Positions 7,787 to 16,662 of a DNA stretch of 31,019 nucleotides are shown here, one piece after another. The DNA comes from Nitrolancea sp040255925. GTDB taxonomy: Bacteria > Chloroflexota > Chloroflexia > Thermomicrobiales > Thermomicrobiaceae. The stretch spans positions 1-31,019 of the forward strand of contig JBDZVX010000016.1 in NCBI GenBank assembly GCA_040255925.1, read 5' to 3'. The notes under the pieces were generated by a model, which did no database searches, was not told the DNA's origin, and was given only the letters and a program-made list of their open reading frames with translations. The position numbers were made by a program, and so were the translations under genes. The first letter of the stretch is position 1; each line of letters starts with the position of its first letter.

Positions 7787-8425
7787 GTGTCCAAAGTCAC
7801 GCAAGCGCACATTGATGCCCGCATGGCTGCCATCCAGGAGGCGGCAGTGCTGCTGTTCGTGCGTAAGGGGATCGATGGCACTACCATGCAGGACATCGCG
7901 GCCGAAGCCGGGATCAGCGCTGGCGCCATCTACCGGTATTTCCCGAGCAAGGCGCATCTCCTGCAAGCCATCTTCCACCATTCCATCGAGCAGAACCGGC
8001 TCCTCTTCGACCAGGCGGTCGCGGCGTCAATGTCACCGCTGGAGGCCCTCGCCAACGTTGGGCAGATTATCCAAGCCGGCCTAAAGTCTGAGGAAATGCG
8101 GCTCCACGCCATCTTAGGATTGGAAGCGGTGCTGGCCGCCGTTCGCCGGCCGGAGCAGCTTGCCCCCGAACTTGCCCGGTCGCATGATGCCGCGACCGGC
8201 AGGCTCGAACAGCTCATCACCGGCGCCCAGGCTGCCGGAGAGCTTGATCCGGCGGTGGATGCGCGCGCGCTCGCGGTGCTCCTCCAATCCGTGGTGGTTG
8301 GGCTGCAGATTCTCTCACTCGATCGGGAAGAACCCGTGCCGCCGGAGCCGGTATTTCGTGTCATCGGAAGGATGCTGGAGGGACTGGCCCCTCAAGCACG
8401 CTCGCGGCCGGGGAGCGACTGCTGA
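7787..8425 (+). CDS. TetR/AcrR family transcriptional regulator
   Basis: 212 residues from the GTG at 7787. The N-terminal helix-turn-helix has the family pattern: GTTMQDIAAEAGIS followed by AIYRYFPSK (residues about 31-55). The C-terminal ligand-binding and dimerisation half is helical and divergent, so the inducer is unknown. The frame is open back to 7706, but the upstream in-frame starts would place the predicted promoter -10 box and operator inside the gene. The GTG at 7787, after a GGGAAGGG stretch, gives a standard N-terminus. It is the first gene of an operon with an ABC ATPase (29 bases downstream) and a permease, so it probably represses its own export system. Confidence 0.9.
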   Translation: MSKVTQAHIDARMAAIQEAAVLLFVRKGIDGTTMQDIAAEAGISAGAIYRYFPSKAHLLQAIFHHSIEQNRLLFDQAVAASMSPLEALANVGQIIQAGLKSEEMRLHAILGLEAVLAAVRRPEQLAPELARSHDAATGRLEQLITGAQAAGELDPAVDARALAVLLQSVVVGLQILSLDREEPVPPEPVFRVIGRMLEGLAPQARSRPGSDC

Positions 8426-8454
8426 TTCCGGCATCCGCCGAAGGGAAGGAAGCG

Positions 8455-9198
8455 ATGACCTTCACGATTCGGGGGGATCACCCCGACGGTTTGGGTGATG
8501 CCATGACTGAGACGATCATCGAAGCGATCGCGGTTGAGAAGACCTACGACACTGGCCGGGTGCGGGTTCCAGCCCTGCGTGGCGTCGATTTCACCGTCCG
8601 GCGGGGGGAGATGGTCGCGATCATGGGACCGTCCGGCTGTGGCAAGACGACGTTGCTCAACTGCCTCTCCGGTTTGGATACGGTCGACAGCGGTACGATC
8701 CGGATCGCCGGGACCGACCTGTCCACGCTCTCGGATAATGCCCGGACGACCTTCCGCGCCCGGGAGATGGGCTTCGTCTTCCAGTTCTACAACCTGCTTC
8801 CGGTCCTCAGCGCCGTGGAAAACGTCGAACTCCCGCTGCTCGTGAGCGGGATCAAGCCGAAATTGGCGCGACGGCGGGCGTTGGCCGTCCTGGAGCAGGT
8901 TGGGCTGAGCTCCTGGACGGGTCACAAGCCGGCCGAGCTCTCGGGTGGCCAGCGGCAGCGGGTCACGATCGCCCGCGCGCTGGCGAACGAACCGGCGATC
9001 GTCTGGGCCGATGAGCCGACCGGTGACCTCGATAGCCAGACGGCCGACGAAGTGATGGGTCTGATGCGGGATCTGAATCAATCCAACCGGCAGACCTTTG
9101 TCGTGGTGACCCACGATCCCCGGATCGGCGCGATGTGCGACCGGATCATTCACATGCAGGACGGCCGCATCGTCAGCGACGCGCGTACTGGAGTCTAA
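8455..9198 (+). CDS. ABC transporter ATP-binding protein (LolD/MacB-type)
   Basis: 247 residues with a full set of ABC ATPase motifs: Walker A GPSGCGKTT (about 58-66), Q-loop FVFQFYNLLP, signature LSGGQRQR, Walker B IVWADEP with D-loop GDLD, and H-loop VVTHD. The FYNLLP variant after the Q-loop is typical of the LolD/MacB/FtsE branch, whose partners are FtsX-like permeases that move substrates without classical import, such as lipoproteins, peptides or drugs. The FtsX permease follows 24 bases downstream. AAGGAAG precedes the ATG at 8455; an in-frame ATG at 8503 is an alternative that would drop a poorly conserved 16-residue leader. Confidence 0.93.
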   Translation: MTFTIRGDHPDGLGDAMTETIIEAIAVEKTYDTGRVRVPALRGVDFTVRRGEMVAIMGPSGCGKTTLLNCLSGLDTVDSGTIRIAGTDLSTLSDNARTTFRAREMGFVFQFYNLLPVLSAVENVELPLLVSGIKPKLARRRALAVLEQVGLSSWTGHKPAELSGGQRQRVTIARALANEPAIVWADEPTGDLDSQTADEVMGLMRDLNQSNRQTFVVVTHDPRIGAMCDRIIHMQDGRIVSDARTGV

Positions 9199-9222
9199 CA
9201 CCCTTTTAGAAAGAGCCTGCCG

Positions 9223-12213
9223 GTGGAGAAGATCTTCGGCATTCCGATGACCTCGATCATGTTCGCCCTCCTGGTGGCGTTCGGCCTCTGCCTGGGCGTC
9301 GGCGCTTGGATTCTGCTGCGCCACCGGATCATCTTCCGGATGGGCCTGCGGAATGTCCCGCGCCGGCCGGCGCAGACGGTCCTGATCATCATCGGGCTGA
9401 TGCTCAGCACCTTGATCATCGCCGCCGCGCTGACCACCGGCGATACGCTCAATTCCAGCATCAAGTCCCAGGTCTATAACCTGCTGGGGCACACCGATGA
9501 GATGGTCGTCATATCCAGCGGCGAGAGCACCCGAACCGCCGGCCCACAGCCGGGCGTCACCATACCAGAGCAGGTCGGGGTCGATCTTCAGGCCAGGCTG
9601 GCCGGGAATCCCGAAATCGACGGGGTCATGCCGGTGCTGGCCGAGCCAATTCCAGCGCTCAACCCGCGCACGAAACAAAGTGAGCCAGCCATCGCGGGGG
9701 TCGGGCTCGATCCGGTCCAGTTGCCCCTCTTTGGCGGCCTGAAGGACCTGAGTGGGAAGGATCTCGACCTCAACAGCCTGCCGCATGATGGGGTCGTGCT
9801 CGGGGAGACCGCCGCCGGCAAGCTGGATGCCCAGGTGGGCGATACCTTAACGGTTTATCCCGCCAATCACGAGCGTCAGGTAACCGTTTCGGCGATCGCG
9901 CCCGATTCGGTGCTCACCGGCGTGCAGAATCCCGGTGATCCCGGCGGGTTCGCGATGCCGCTGTCCCGTGCCCAGGTCCTGTTGGGCCATCCGGGCGGGA
10001 TCAGCTTTGTCGCCATATCGAACCGGGGTGGTATTGAGGACGGCGCGGCGGGAACCGGGGCCGCGACCAAAGCGATCGATGCCGCGCTGGCCGGCGCGCC
10101 CTATAAGGCGGTTCCGGTGAAAGAGCGGGCGATCGATGTGTCCGAGCAGGCGGGGAATGCGTTTACCAGTATCTTTCTCATTCTGGGGCTCTTCTCGATC
10201 GCGGCGGGCGTGCTGCTGATCTTCCTGATCTTCGTCCTGCTGGCTGCCGAGCGGAAGCCGGAGATGGGCATGGCCCGTGCGGTCGGAATGAAGCGCTCGC
10301 AGCTTACCCAGATGTTTCTCGCCGAAGGCATCGCCTACGATCTGGTCTCGGCGCTGATCGGCGCCGCGCTTGGGGTTGGGGTGGCCTTCGTAATCGCCGG
10401 GATCATGGGGCGGCTCGTCGGCGAGTTCGTCCAGATCCAGGCGGTGGCTTCCTGGCAGAGCCTGGTTATTGCCTACACCCTGGGCGTCGTCGTGACCTTC
10501 CTCACCATCGCGGTCTCATCCTGGCGGGTCAGCCGGCTCAACATCGTCCGGGCGATCCGGGATATTCCGGAGCCGGTCCTGCACCGGGCCAGCCGCCGCT
10601 GGTTGATCCTGGGGATCCTCGGGGTGGGGGCCGGCGCGGCGCTGATCTGGGCCGGGAACGCCGACAATAACGCCTTCCTCTTCGCGCTGGGGATTTCGCT
10701 GATCCCACTCAGCCTGGCCGTGGCGCTCCGCCGCTTCGGCGTGCCGGCCCGTCCGCTCTATACAATCGCCGCGTTGCTCGTCCTGGCCTACTGGCTGATG
10801 CCGGAGTCTATTCGCGATCGGATCTTCCCGAAGCTCGCCAGCGGGATGGAGCTCTTCTTCCTCTCGGGCATCATGATGGTCGCGGCGTTGACGGTCGTGA
10901 TCGTCTGGAATGCTGAGATCGGCACCAGCATCGTCGGCATCTTCGGCCGGAGCTTCAGCCGCTGGTTGCCGGCGGTCAAGACTGCGATGGCCTATCCCCT
11001 GGCGAGCAAGGGCCGCACCGGGATGACGATCGCGATGTTCAGCCTGATCGTTTTCTCCCTGGTCATGATGGCCGCGATCGAGACCAACTTCAGCGCGCTC
11101 TTCACCGGCGACGGCGCCGCTGGTGGCTGGCAGATCCAGGCCACGCAGTCGCCGACCAAGCCGGTGCCGGATTTCAACCAGGCGCTCGCCGAGAACGGCA
11201 TCGATACCAGTAAGATCACGGCGACCAGCCGCCTCCAACAGGTGTCGGTCTTCAACGGGCAGGGCCGGATGCCGGGCGATGCGAAGTGGTCGCTGCTCGG
11301 GATCAATGGCGCCGATGCCGGCTTTATCAACCAGAGCGAGATACCGCTCCAGACCCTGGCTACTGGCTATGACAGCGAACGGGCGGTTTGGGATGCCGTG
11401 CGCGATCGTCCGGATCTCGGTGTGGTCGATTTTTCCGCGATGACCGCGCCGGGCTATGAAGAGGGTGTCCCCGGCAGTCTTCACCTCCCGAACGTGAAGC
11501 GGGGTGACACCACGATGGAGCCGACCAGGATCGAGATCGGCGATCCCCTGACCGGGAAGACACGAACCGTCACCATTATCGGCGTCATGGACTCCAAAGT
11601 CACGATGTTGCAGGGGTTTTTCACCTCGGACGCGACGTTCGCCCAGCTCTTCGACCGGCCGGTAACCGTCAACTACTATCTAAAGACCCAGCCGGGGACC
11701 GATACCGCCGCGATGGCCAAGTCGATCAAGGCCGGACTGATCGCCTACGGTATCCAGGCCATTTCGGTCAAGGACGCGATGGAGCAGCAATCGAGCATTG
11801 GGCGCGGATTCCTAAGCTTGATCGAAGGCTTCATGGCGTTGGGGCTCGTGGTTGGGATCGCGGCGCTTGGCGTGATCTCGTTCCGGGCCGTGGTCGAGCG
11901 GCGCCAGCAGATCGGGATGCTCCGGGCGATCGGCTATCAACGCGGGATGGTCGCCGCGAGCTTCTTGATCGAATCGACGATGATCACGGTGACCGGAGTC
12001 GTCTCCGGAGCGATCCTCGGCTTGCTCTTGTCGTGGCAGGTTCTTGGGAGTCAGGAGTTCTCGGGGTCCACCGCGGAGCAGCCGTTCCTGATCCCCTGGG
12101 TGAAGATCGCGGTATTCATGGCGATCGCGGTCGGCTCGTCGCTGCTGATGGCCTACATCCCGGCGCGCCAGGCGGCGCGGGTGCCGATCGCCGAAGCGCT
12201 GCGCTATGAATAA
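9223..12213 (+). CDS. ABC transporter permease with two FtsX domains
   Basis: 996 residues from a GTG. Order: membrane helices at about 9-30 and 50-68; an extracytoplasmic domain (about 70-310); a first FtsX three-helix module (about 314-440) with the cytoplasmic ERKPEMGMARAVG turn; several more helices (about 455-620); a second extracytoplasmic domain (about 620-860); and a second FtsX module (about 862-996) with ERRQQIGMLRAIG, ending AYIPARQAARVP and EALRYE. The duplicated FtsX layout is that of large exporter or lipoprotein-release type permeases that work with the LolD-like ATPase just upstream. The ribosome site before the GTG is weak; an ATG at 9247 is an alternative. The last 79 bases have a diverged second copy at 21337-21415. 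Confidence 0.92.
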   Translation: MEKIFGIPMTSIMFALLVAFGLCLGVGAWILLRHRIIFRMGLRNVPRRPAQTVLIIIGLMLSTLIIAAALTTGDTLNSSIKSQVYNLLGHTDEMVVISSGESTRTAGPQPGVTIPEQVGVDLQARLAGNPEIDGVMPVLAEPIPALNPRTKQSEPAIAGVGLDPVQLPLFGGLKDLSGKDLDLNSLPHDGVVLGETAAGKLDAQVGDTLTVYPANHERQVTVSAIAPDSVLTGVQNPGDPGGFAMPLSRAQVLLGHPGGISFVAISNRGGIEDGAAGTGAATKAIDAALAGAPYKAVPVKERAIDVSEQAGNAFTSIFLILGLFSIAAGVLLIFLIFVLLAAERKPEMGMARAVGMKRSQLTQMFLAEGIAYDLVSALIGAALGVGVAFVIAGIMGRLVGEFVQIQAVASWQSLVIAYTLGVVVTFLTIAVSSWRVSRLNIVRAIRDIPEPVLHRASRRWLILGILGVGAGAALIWAGNADNNAFLFALGISLIPLSLAVALRRFGVPARPLYTIAALLVLAYWLMPESIRDRIFPKLASGMELFFLSGIMMVAALTVVIVWNAEIGTSIVGIFGRSFSRWLPAVKTAMAYPLASKGRTGMTIAMFSLIVFSLVMMAAIETNFSALFTGDGAAGGWQIQATQSPTKPVPDFNQALAENGIDTSKITATSRLQQVSVFNGQGRMPGDAKWSLLGINGADAGFINQSEIPLQTLATGYDSERAVWDAVRDRPDLGVVDFSAMTAPGYEEGVPGSLHLPNVKRGDTTMEPTRIEIGDPLTGKTRTVTIIGVMDSKVTMLQGFFTSDATFAQLFDRPVTVNYYLKTQPGTDTAAMAKSIKAGLIAYGIQAISVKDAMEQQSSIGRGFLSLIEGFMALGLVVGIAALGVISFRAVVERRQQIGMLRAIGYQRGMVAASFLIESTMITVTGVVSGAILGLLLSWQVLGSQEFSGSTAEQPFLIPWVKIAVFMAIAVGSSLLMAYIPARQAARVPIAEALRYE

Positions 12214-12282
12214 CGGAGAGGGCGGACGGCGGCGGCAAGACCAGGTGCTTTGCCGAGAGCAATCTAACGCGTTTCGTGCATC

Positions 12283-12291
12283 TGCTACACT
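12283..12291 (+). promoter_or_regulatory. Extended -10 element placing transcription start at the acyltransferase ATG
   Basis: TG-C-TACACT ends six bases before the ATG at 12298, so the transcript would begin at or within a base or two of the start codon. This suggests a leaderless mRNA. No convincing -35 box is visible, as is allowed for extended -10 promoters. No Shine-Dalgarno is present either. Confidence 0.5.
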
Positions 12292-12297
12292 ACGCAC

Positions 12298-13452
12298 ATG
12301 GGGATTGGGGGATCACCACCGGAGCGATTCAGGTTAGGCCATCGCCCCGAACTGGATGGGCTGCGCGGCGTCGCCATCTTGTCGGTACTGGTCTACCACA
12401 CCCTCAATAACCGGCTTCATTTCCCAATATTCAGTGGCGGATACCTCGGAGTAGATCTCTTCTTCGTCCTCAGTGGCTTTCTCATCACCACGATCCTCCT
12501 TGAAGAGTGGGGGCGATCGGGTACGGTTAGCCTCCGGATGTTTTACCTGCGGCGCGTGCTGCGGCTGGCACCGGCCTACGTCTCCTTACTGCTGGTGGTG
12601 CTCGGGCTGGAGTTGCTGCTTTTGCGCGCTGGCCCACGGTTCGAGCAGGAGACGCGGCAGACGTTCCAAGCGATACCGGCCACGCTCTTCTACGTATCCA
12701 ATTGGGTGCGGACCTTTGAGATCTTCCCGCTCAGGAGTTTGAGTATTACCTGGTCACTTGCCATCGAGGAGCAGTTCTATCTCCTGTGGCCGGTCTCGCT
12801 GTTGTGGGGACTGCGTCGTGGATGGTCGCCGAAGCGGCTGCTGGCCGTCACCTTGTCGCTGATGGCCGCTTCAATGGCGCTCCGGTTTGGGCTGCATCTC
12901 GACGGGCAACCGTGGGACCGGAGCTACTACGGGACCGACGCACGCGTCGGTGAGCTCCTGGCCGGCTGCGCCCTGGGCATTATCGCGACCTCGGGCTGGC
13001 TGCCGCCGGCATCGCGCTGGCTGCGTTTGAGTACGCAAACCGGGATGCTCCTGGTAGGCGTCCTCGTGCTGGTGTCTCCGAATCCAGGAATCGCCGGCAT
13101 GTGGATGCATGCCGCCTACCCACTGCTGGCGATCCTCATGGCCGGAGGGGTGATCTCGCTCCTGATTGATACCGGTAGCCTCATGGCCGCGGTCATGCGC
13201 CTGGCCTGGCTGCGGTGGATCGGCCGGATCTCCTACGGACTCTACCTCTGGCACTCGGTCCTCCTCTACTTCGTCTCGCTCATCTGGCTTGGGGATACCA
13301 CGCTCTCGGTGTTTGTTGGTATGGGGATGACCATGGTGGTTGTGACCGCCTCGTACTACCTCATCGAACGCCCGGTGCTCAAACTCAAATCCCGCCTGCG
13401 CGGTTCAGCGGGAACCCCGACGCTTGCTCCGGTACGTGGTGGGTCCGACTAG
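12298..13452 (+). CDS. Membrane acyltransferase 3 family protein (OafA/YrhL type)
   Basis: 384 residues with about 10 membrane segments. The N-terminus carries the family's R-x10-H catalytic signature, Arg23 to His34 (LRGVAILSVLVYH), followed by the VDLFFVLSGFLIT helix and the RRVLRLAPAY loop; WSLAIEEQFYLLWP in the middle is also diagnostic. These enzymes move acetyl or other acyl groups across the membrane onto surface sugars or lipids; the acceptor is not evident here. A short basic tail (LKSRLRGS) ends the protein. It has its own promoter and seems separate from the ABC operon ending 84 bases upstream. A rhamnosidase-like enzyme and a mannosyltransferase nearby hint at surface-glycan work. 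Confidence 0.93.
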   Translation: MGIGGSPPERFRLGHRPELDGLRGVAILSVLVYHTLNNRLHFPIFSGGYLGVDLFFVLSGFLITTILLEEWGRSGTVSLRMFYLRRVLRLAPAYVSLLLVVLGLELLLLRAGPRFEQETRQTFQAIPATLFYVSNWVRTFEIFPLRSLSITWSLAIEEQFYLLWPVSLLWGLRRGWSPKRLLAVTLSLMAASMALRFGLHLDGQPWDRSYYGTDARVGELLAGCALGIIATSGWLPPASRWLRLSTQTGMLLVGVLVLVSPNPGIAGMWMHAAYPLLAILMAGGVISLLIDTGSLMAAVMRLAWLRWIGRISYGLYLWHSVLLYFVSLIWLGDTTLSVFVGMGMTMVVVTASYYLIERPVLKLKSRLRGSAGTPTLAPVRGGSD

Positions 13453-14254
13453 CGACCACCACCACCAGAGGCGCCCTCATCAACAACGCGGGCCGCCGGC
13501 CGAGGCCGTTCTCGCTCTGATCAGAGATTCGGCTTCTCGTGATGACCAGTCTTCTCGCGAGTGGAGTCTTACTCTCGTACACTTGTCGTTGCACTCGTTT
13601 CGGTTGTCCCTCCACAGGATCTCCCAAAATCACTCTAAGGGCGGATGAAGCAACAGCCAGCTGATGGTCTTCTCAGCGACGGCAATTCCCTGCTGCCGCT
13701 TTCGTATTCTACGCTCCCCCACATGTAGCGCTATCTGGTCTTATCTCAATAACGCAAACGGATGATGAACACAGCAACAAGCATACGTATAATGAGATTG
13801 TCTGGAACAACAAACTATGCTAGTGCGTACAAGAATTTCTGGGTGAGTCAGCATCCAGAAATGGCGGAGAAGCTTGACGTGCTCCTCTGGATATGCCTGG
13901 GCGCATGGAAGCTAATCACCTTTCCCATCCTGTTTTGCAGAACCTCTGCATTTGATCAGTGCGCTAGGGCACCGCAAGCAAAGAGTGATGGATGAACCAG
14001 CACTGGCCGAAGCCTTTCGGCAACAGCCCGCGAAGCAGCAGCTGAGGAAGGGGAGCGGATCCGAGCCGTGCCGGTGCTGCTCCATGATGCGGACGAATTC
14101 ATTATCGAGTGGTGCGGCCAAGTGGGAGAGTCTCGACCAAGCACCGCTTCGTTCGGCAGGGGAACATAGCGAACGTACGAGAAAGGAGGTGGGGCCGTTG
14201 AGCTAGCAGAATCAGAACGGGAACGGATTGGGCTATCGAGGCGAAGGGAATGAG
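13453..14254. other. 800-bp region without a convincing gene
   Basis: Composition falls below that of the neighbours, mainly at about 13720-13930. A plus-strand frame at 13762-13995 (77 codons) has no homology I recognise and no good ribosome site; I do not call it. A perfect 12-base palindrome, CTCTGATCAGAG, lies at 13515-13526. Near the right end, AAAGGAGGTG (14182-14191) is a perfect anti-Shine-Dalgarno match with only a two-codon frame after it (TTG AGC TAG, 14198-14206). The region may be decayed sequence. Confidence 0.5.
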
Positions 14255-15676
14255 ATGAAACGGAACTTAACTGCGTTCTTTATCCTGGTCCTGATCATGA
14301 CGCTGGCTATCCCGGTGGCGGGATTGGCCGCTGACCAGCCACAGTTTGGCGGCTCTGGCGCCGAAGGGCCGGCGGCGCCCGTGCCGCCGCACACCGATGG
14401 TGGGATCAAGGTGCCGGTGCCGAATCGGCCGCCGCCTCCGCCACCGAATGATGATCCGTCGCTCCGCATTCCCGGTCGTCTGATCGTGGTGCTCAAGTCA
14501 GGCCTCGGACCGAAGAATCTGGCTGAGGTCCACCAACAGACCCACGGCAAGGATACCGGCGCTCCGGATTTCCTCCGGAATCGCCTTGTGGATGTGCCGG
14601 TTGGCACTGAGGCGGCAGCCAAGGCGATGTATGAGCAGAACCCAAATGTCGAAAGCGTCGAGTACGACATCTGGGCGCAGACTGACTGTCACGAGGGCTG
14701 TGGATGGTATCCCAACGACACGTACCTTGCCTGCAACGGCGGCTTGTGCGATCAGTACTATGAACACAATGGAGGGCAGGTGATCAATGGGGTTGCCGGG
14801 CTGGTCGATGCCGATATCGACGCGCCTGAAGCCTGGAACGGCTCCAAGGGTTCTTACCAGTCCGGTGGCCAGTGGGTCGGCACCAAGATCGCCATTCTCG
14901 ATACCGGCATTCAGGCGAACCACCCGGATCTAGCAGGCAAGATTGCCTACACCTACAACTTCCATGCGCCGGGCACCAGTGCCGATGACCTCAATGGCCA
15001 TGGCACTGCGATGGCCGGTGTGGCGGCGGCGACAACCAACAATGCAACCGGGGTGGCTGGAGTCTGTCCGGACTGTTCGATCTATGCACTCAAGGTCAGC
15101 GACGACACGCCGGAAGGTCAAAGCGCGAACATTGACCTGGGGGCAGCGGCCCAGGCACTCAACTGGAGTGCTGCTAATGGCATCCAGATCGCTAGTATGA
15201 GCTTTGGCGGGTCGAGTTACACAGTCGACTTCCAGAACGCCAGCAACAACGCGGCATCGGCCGGGGTCTACCAGGTCGCCGCTGCTGGGAATGGCGGAAT
15301 CAACCAGGGGCCGCAGTACCCGGCAAACTTCCAGTATGTCGAGTCCGTTGCAGCCTCGAACAATCAGGATAAGCCCTGGAGTGGCACTAATGACGGGGCG
15401 GATATCACAGCTGCTGGGCAGGACATCCGGATGACCTGGCGCCGGAGCACCTACGCCATGGCGAGCGGGACAAGCCCCGCGACAGCGATCGTGGCCGGCG
15501 TGGCCGGATTGGTCTATCCCTTCTGCACCAGTCAGTGGATCTTGAGCTGCATCGGCAACGCCATCGATAACCACGCCGAGTCGATTAGCACGCTCAATAA
15601 CATCTCGACTGGCAACCATCGGGTCAACGCCCGTTGTGCCGTGTTCCTGCCGAGTAGCTGCGTGCCGTCGCGCTAG
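14255..15676 (+). CDS. Secreted subtilisin-like serine protease (S8 family)
   Basis: 473 residues. A signal peptide (about 1-25, basic MKRN then a hydrophobic run ending GLAA) is followed by a proline-rich linker (about 53-66), an I9-like propeptide (about 71-140, with PGRLIVVLK, HGKDT and NPNVESVEYD) and an S8 catalytic domain. The catalytic triad is Asp216 (ILDTGIQ), His249 (NGHGTAMAGV) and Ser407 (SGTSPATA); the oxyanion Asn is Asn346 (AAAGNGG). The Ser motif departs from the usual GTSMAxP: Met is replaced by Pro and the later Pro by Ala. Many Cys residues (145, 149, 160, 165, 271, 274, 424, 432, 461, 469) suggest disulfides, fitting an exported enzyme. The ATG at 14255 has AAGGGA five bases upstream. 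The next gene downstream encodes a free propeptide-like domain. Confidence 0.94.
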   Translation: MKRNLTAFFILVLIMTLAIPVAGLAADQPQFGGSGAEGPAAPVPPHTDGGIKVPVPNRPPPPPPNDDPSLRIPGRLIVVLKSGLGPKNLAEVHQQTHGKDTGAPDFLRNRLVDVPVGTEAAAKAMYEQNPNVESVEYDIWAQTDCHEGCGWYPNDTYLACNGGLCDQYYEHNGGQVINGVAGLVDADIDAPEAWNGSKGSYQSGGQWVGTKIAILDTGIQANHPDLAGKIAYTYNFHAPGTSADDLNGHGTAMAGVAAATTNNATGVAGVCPDCSIYALKVSDDTPEGQSANIDLGAAAQALNWSAANGIQIASMSFGGSSYTVDFQNASNNAASAGVYQVAAAGNGGINQGPQYPANFQYVESVAASNNQDKPWSGTNDGADITAAGQDIRMTWRRSTYAMASGTSPATAIVAGVAGLVYPFCTSQWILSCIGNAIDNHAESISTLNNISTGNHRVNARCAVFLPSSCVPSR

Positions 15677-15705
15677 CCGATCCTAGGCGCGACCCATCAC
15701 GTCAA

Positions 15706-15739
15706 GGCTGGGGCCAAACAGCCCCGGCCTTCGTTTCTG
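15706..15739 (+). terminator. Rho-independent terminator after the subtilase
   Basis: Nine-base stem GGCTGGGGC / GCCCCGGCC (one G-U pair) with loop CAAACA (15715-15720), followed by a T-rich stretch (TTCGTTTCTG). It lies 30 bases after the protease stop, so the following gene probably has its own promoter. Confidence 0.7.
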
Positions 15740-15843
15740 ACTGGATTGTCATTGAACGCAGAAGCGGTCGCTCGGAGAATTTCCGGATACCTATGCTATC
15801 ATCAGTATCATCAGCTACTGTTTTCGTGGAGAAGGAATTGCCG

Positions 15844-16521
15844 ATGCTCCGTTTGATCATCGCTCTCCTCACGTTCCTCGCCCTCCTCCCCGGCTCGACG
15901 CTAGCTGCTGAACTCGTGAGCATCGATCGAGTCGATGTTCGTGTGGGTGATCTCGGCACTGATGGGAGGGCGCCGGTTTCGGCGCACGTCGAGGGGATCG
16001 CCACCGTGGGCTGCGGGCGAGCGGTCCAGGAGCCGGTGATAACCCGGCAGGGTTCAACGATCACGGTGCAGATCGCGATCGGCCCCTCGGAGCGTACGAC
16101 CACCTGTCTTGACGTGACTGGGCGTTATCGCTGGGACCTCAACCTCGGTCGGCTCGAAATCGGCGACTACACGCTGACGGTCAACGACTATACAACGACG
16201 TTCACGGTCCCTGGCAAAGCAAATGGCGATGTGATCTTTCGGCCACTGCTACAAGAGTTCGTCGCATTCTTCAGTGATCAGGACTCAAGTACGCTGTTGC
16301 CGGGCCGTATTGTCGTCGAACTCAAGGACGGCGTGGACTTCCACGCGCTTGACAAGGACCTGCAGCAGATTCATGGCCGGGATACCAATCCGGCGATGCC
16401 TGAGTTGAGTGTTCGCGTGATCGAGGTGCCGCCGGGTACCGAGCAGGAGGCCATCTCAGTACTCAGGAAGAATCCAAATGTAAAGGAGGTCCACCAGGAT
16501 CATTTCACCACGGCAGATTGA
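15844..16521 (+). CDS. Secreted two-domain protein with a C-terminal protease-propeptide-like domain
   Basis: 225 residues. A signal peptide (about 1-22, ending TLAA) leads into a beta-rich domain (about 23-125) with two Cys (57 and 88) and the motifs VGDLG, EPVITRQG and VNDYTTTF. A second domain (about 151-222) aligns with the propeptide of the subtilase just upstream: PGRIVVELK, QQIHGRDT, EVPPGTE and NPNVKEV match PGRLIVVLK, QQTHGKDT, DVPVGTE and NPNVESV. No protease domain follows. I9-type propeptides fold and inhibit their proteases, so a free inhibitor or folding helper for the neighbour is a reasonable inference. The N-terminal domain has a stand-alone paralogue at 20689-21162. The ATG at 15844 has AAGGA upstream; the earlier ATG at 15793 would spoil the signal peptide. 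Confidence 0.75.
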   Translation: MLRLIIALLTFLALLPGSTLAAELVSIDRVDVRVGDLGTDGRAPVSAHVEGIATVGCGRAVQEPVITRQGSTITVQIAIGPSERTTTCLDVTGRYRWDLNLGRLEIGDYTLTVNDYTTTFTVPGKANGDVIFRPLLQEFVAFFSDQDSSTLLPGRIVVELKDGVDFHALDKDLQQIHGRDTNPAMPELSVRVIEVPPGTEQEAISVLRKNPNVKEVHQDHFTTAD

Positions 16522-16662
16522 TACGAAGCTGGCGCTTAATGGGTCGGATGCTATGGATACACAAGTAGATGGCATGATGAAGTAAGAACGACTGGCTGAG
16601 GAGATCGTTGAGCGTTCCAAAGCTTCGCCCAGGCAATTAGATCGACTCCTGAGTTTCCCGCT

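Noticed and set aside
8392..9786. Open frame of 464 codons on the minus strand
   Set aside because: Covers the ABC ATPase and permease genes, whose motifs are unmistakable; its product is low-complexity and Asp/Arg/His-rich.
10516..11484. Open frame of 322 codons on the minus strand
   Set aside because: Antisense to the FtsX permease; composition is typical of a codon shadow.
13762..13995. 77-codon frame in the lower-GC intergenic stretch
   Set aside because: No ribosome site, no homology that I recognise, and no neighbour to support it; kept only as a note in the intergenic entry.
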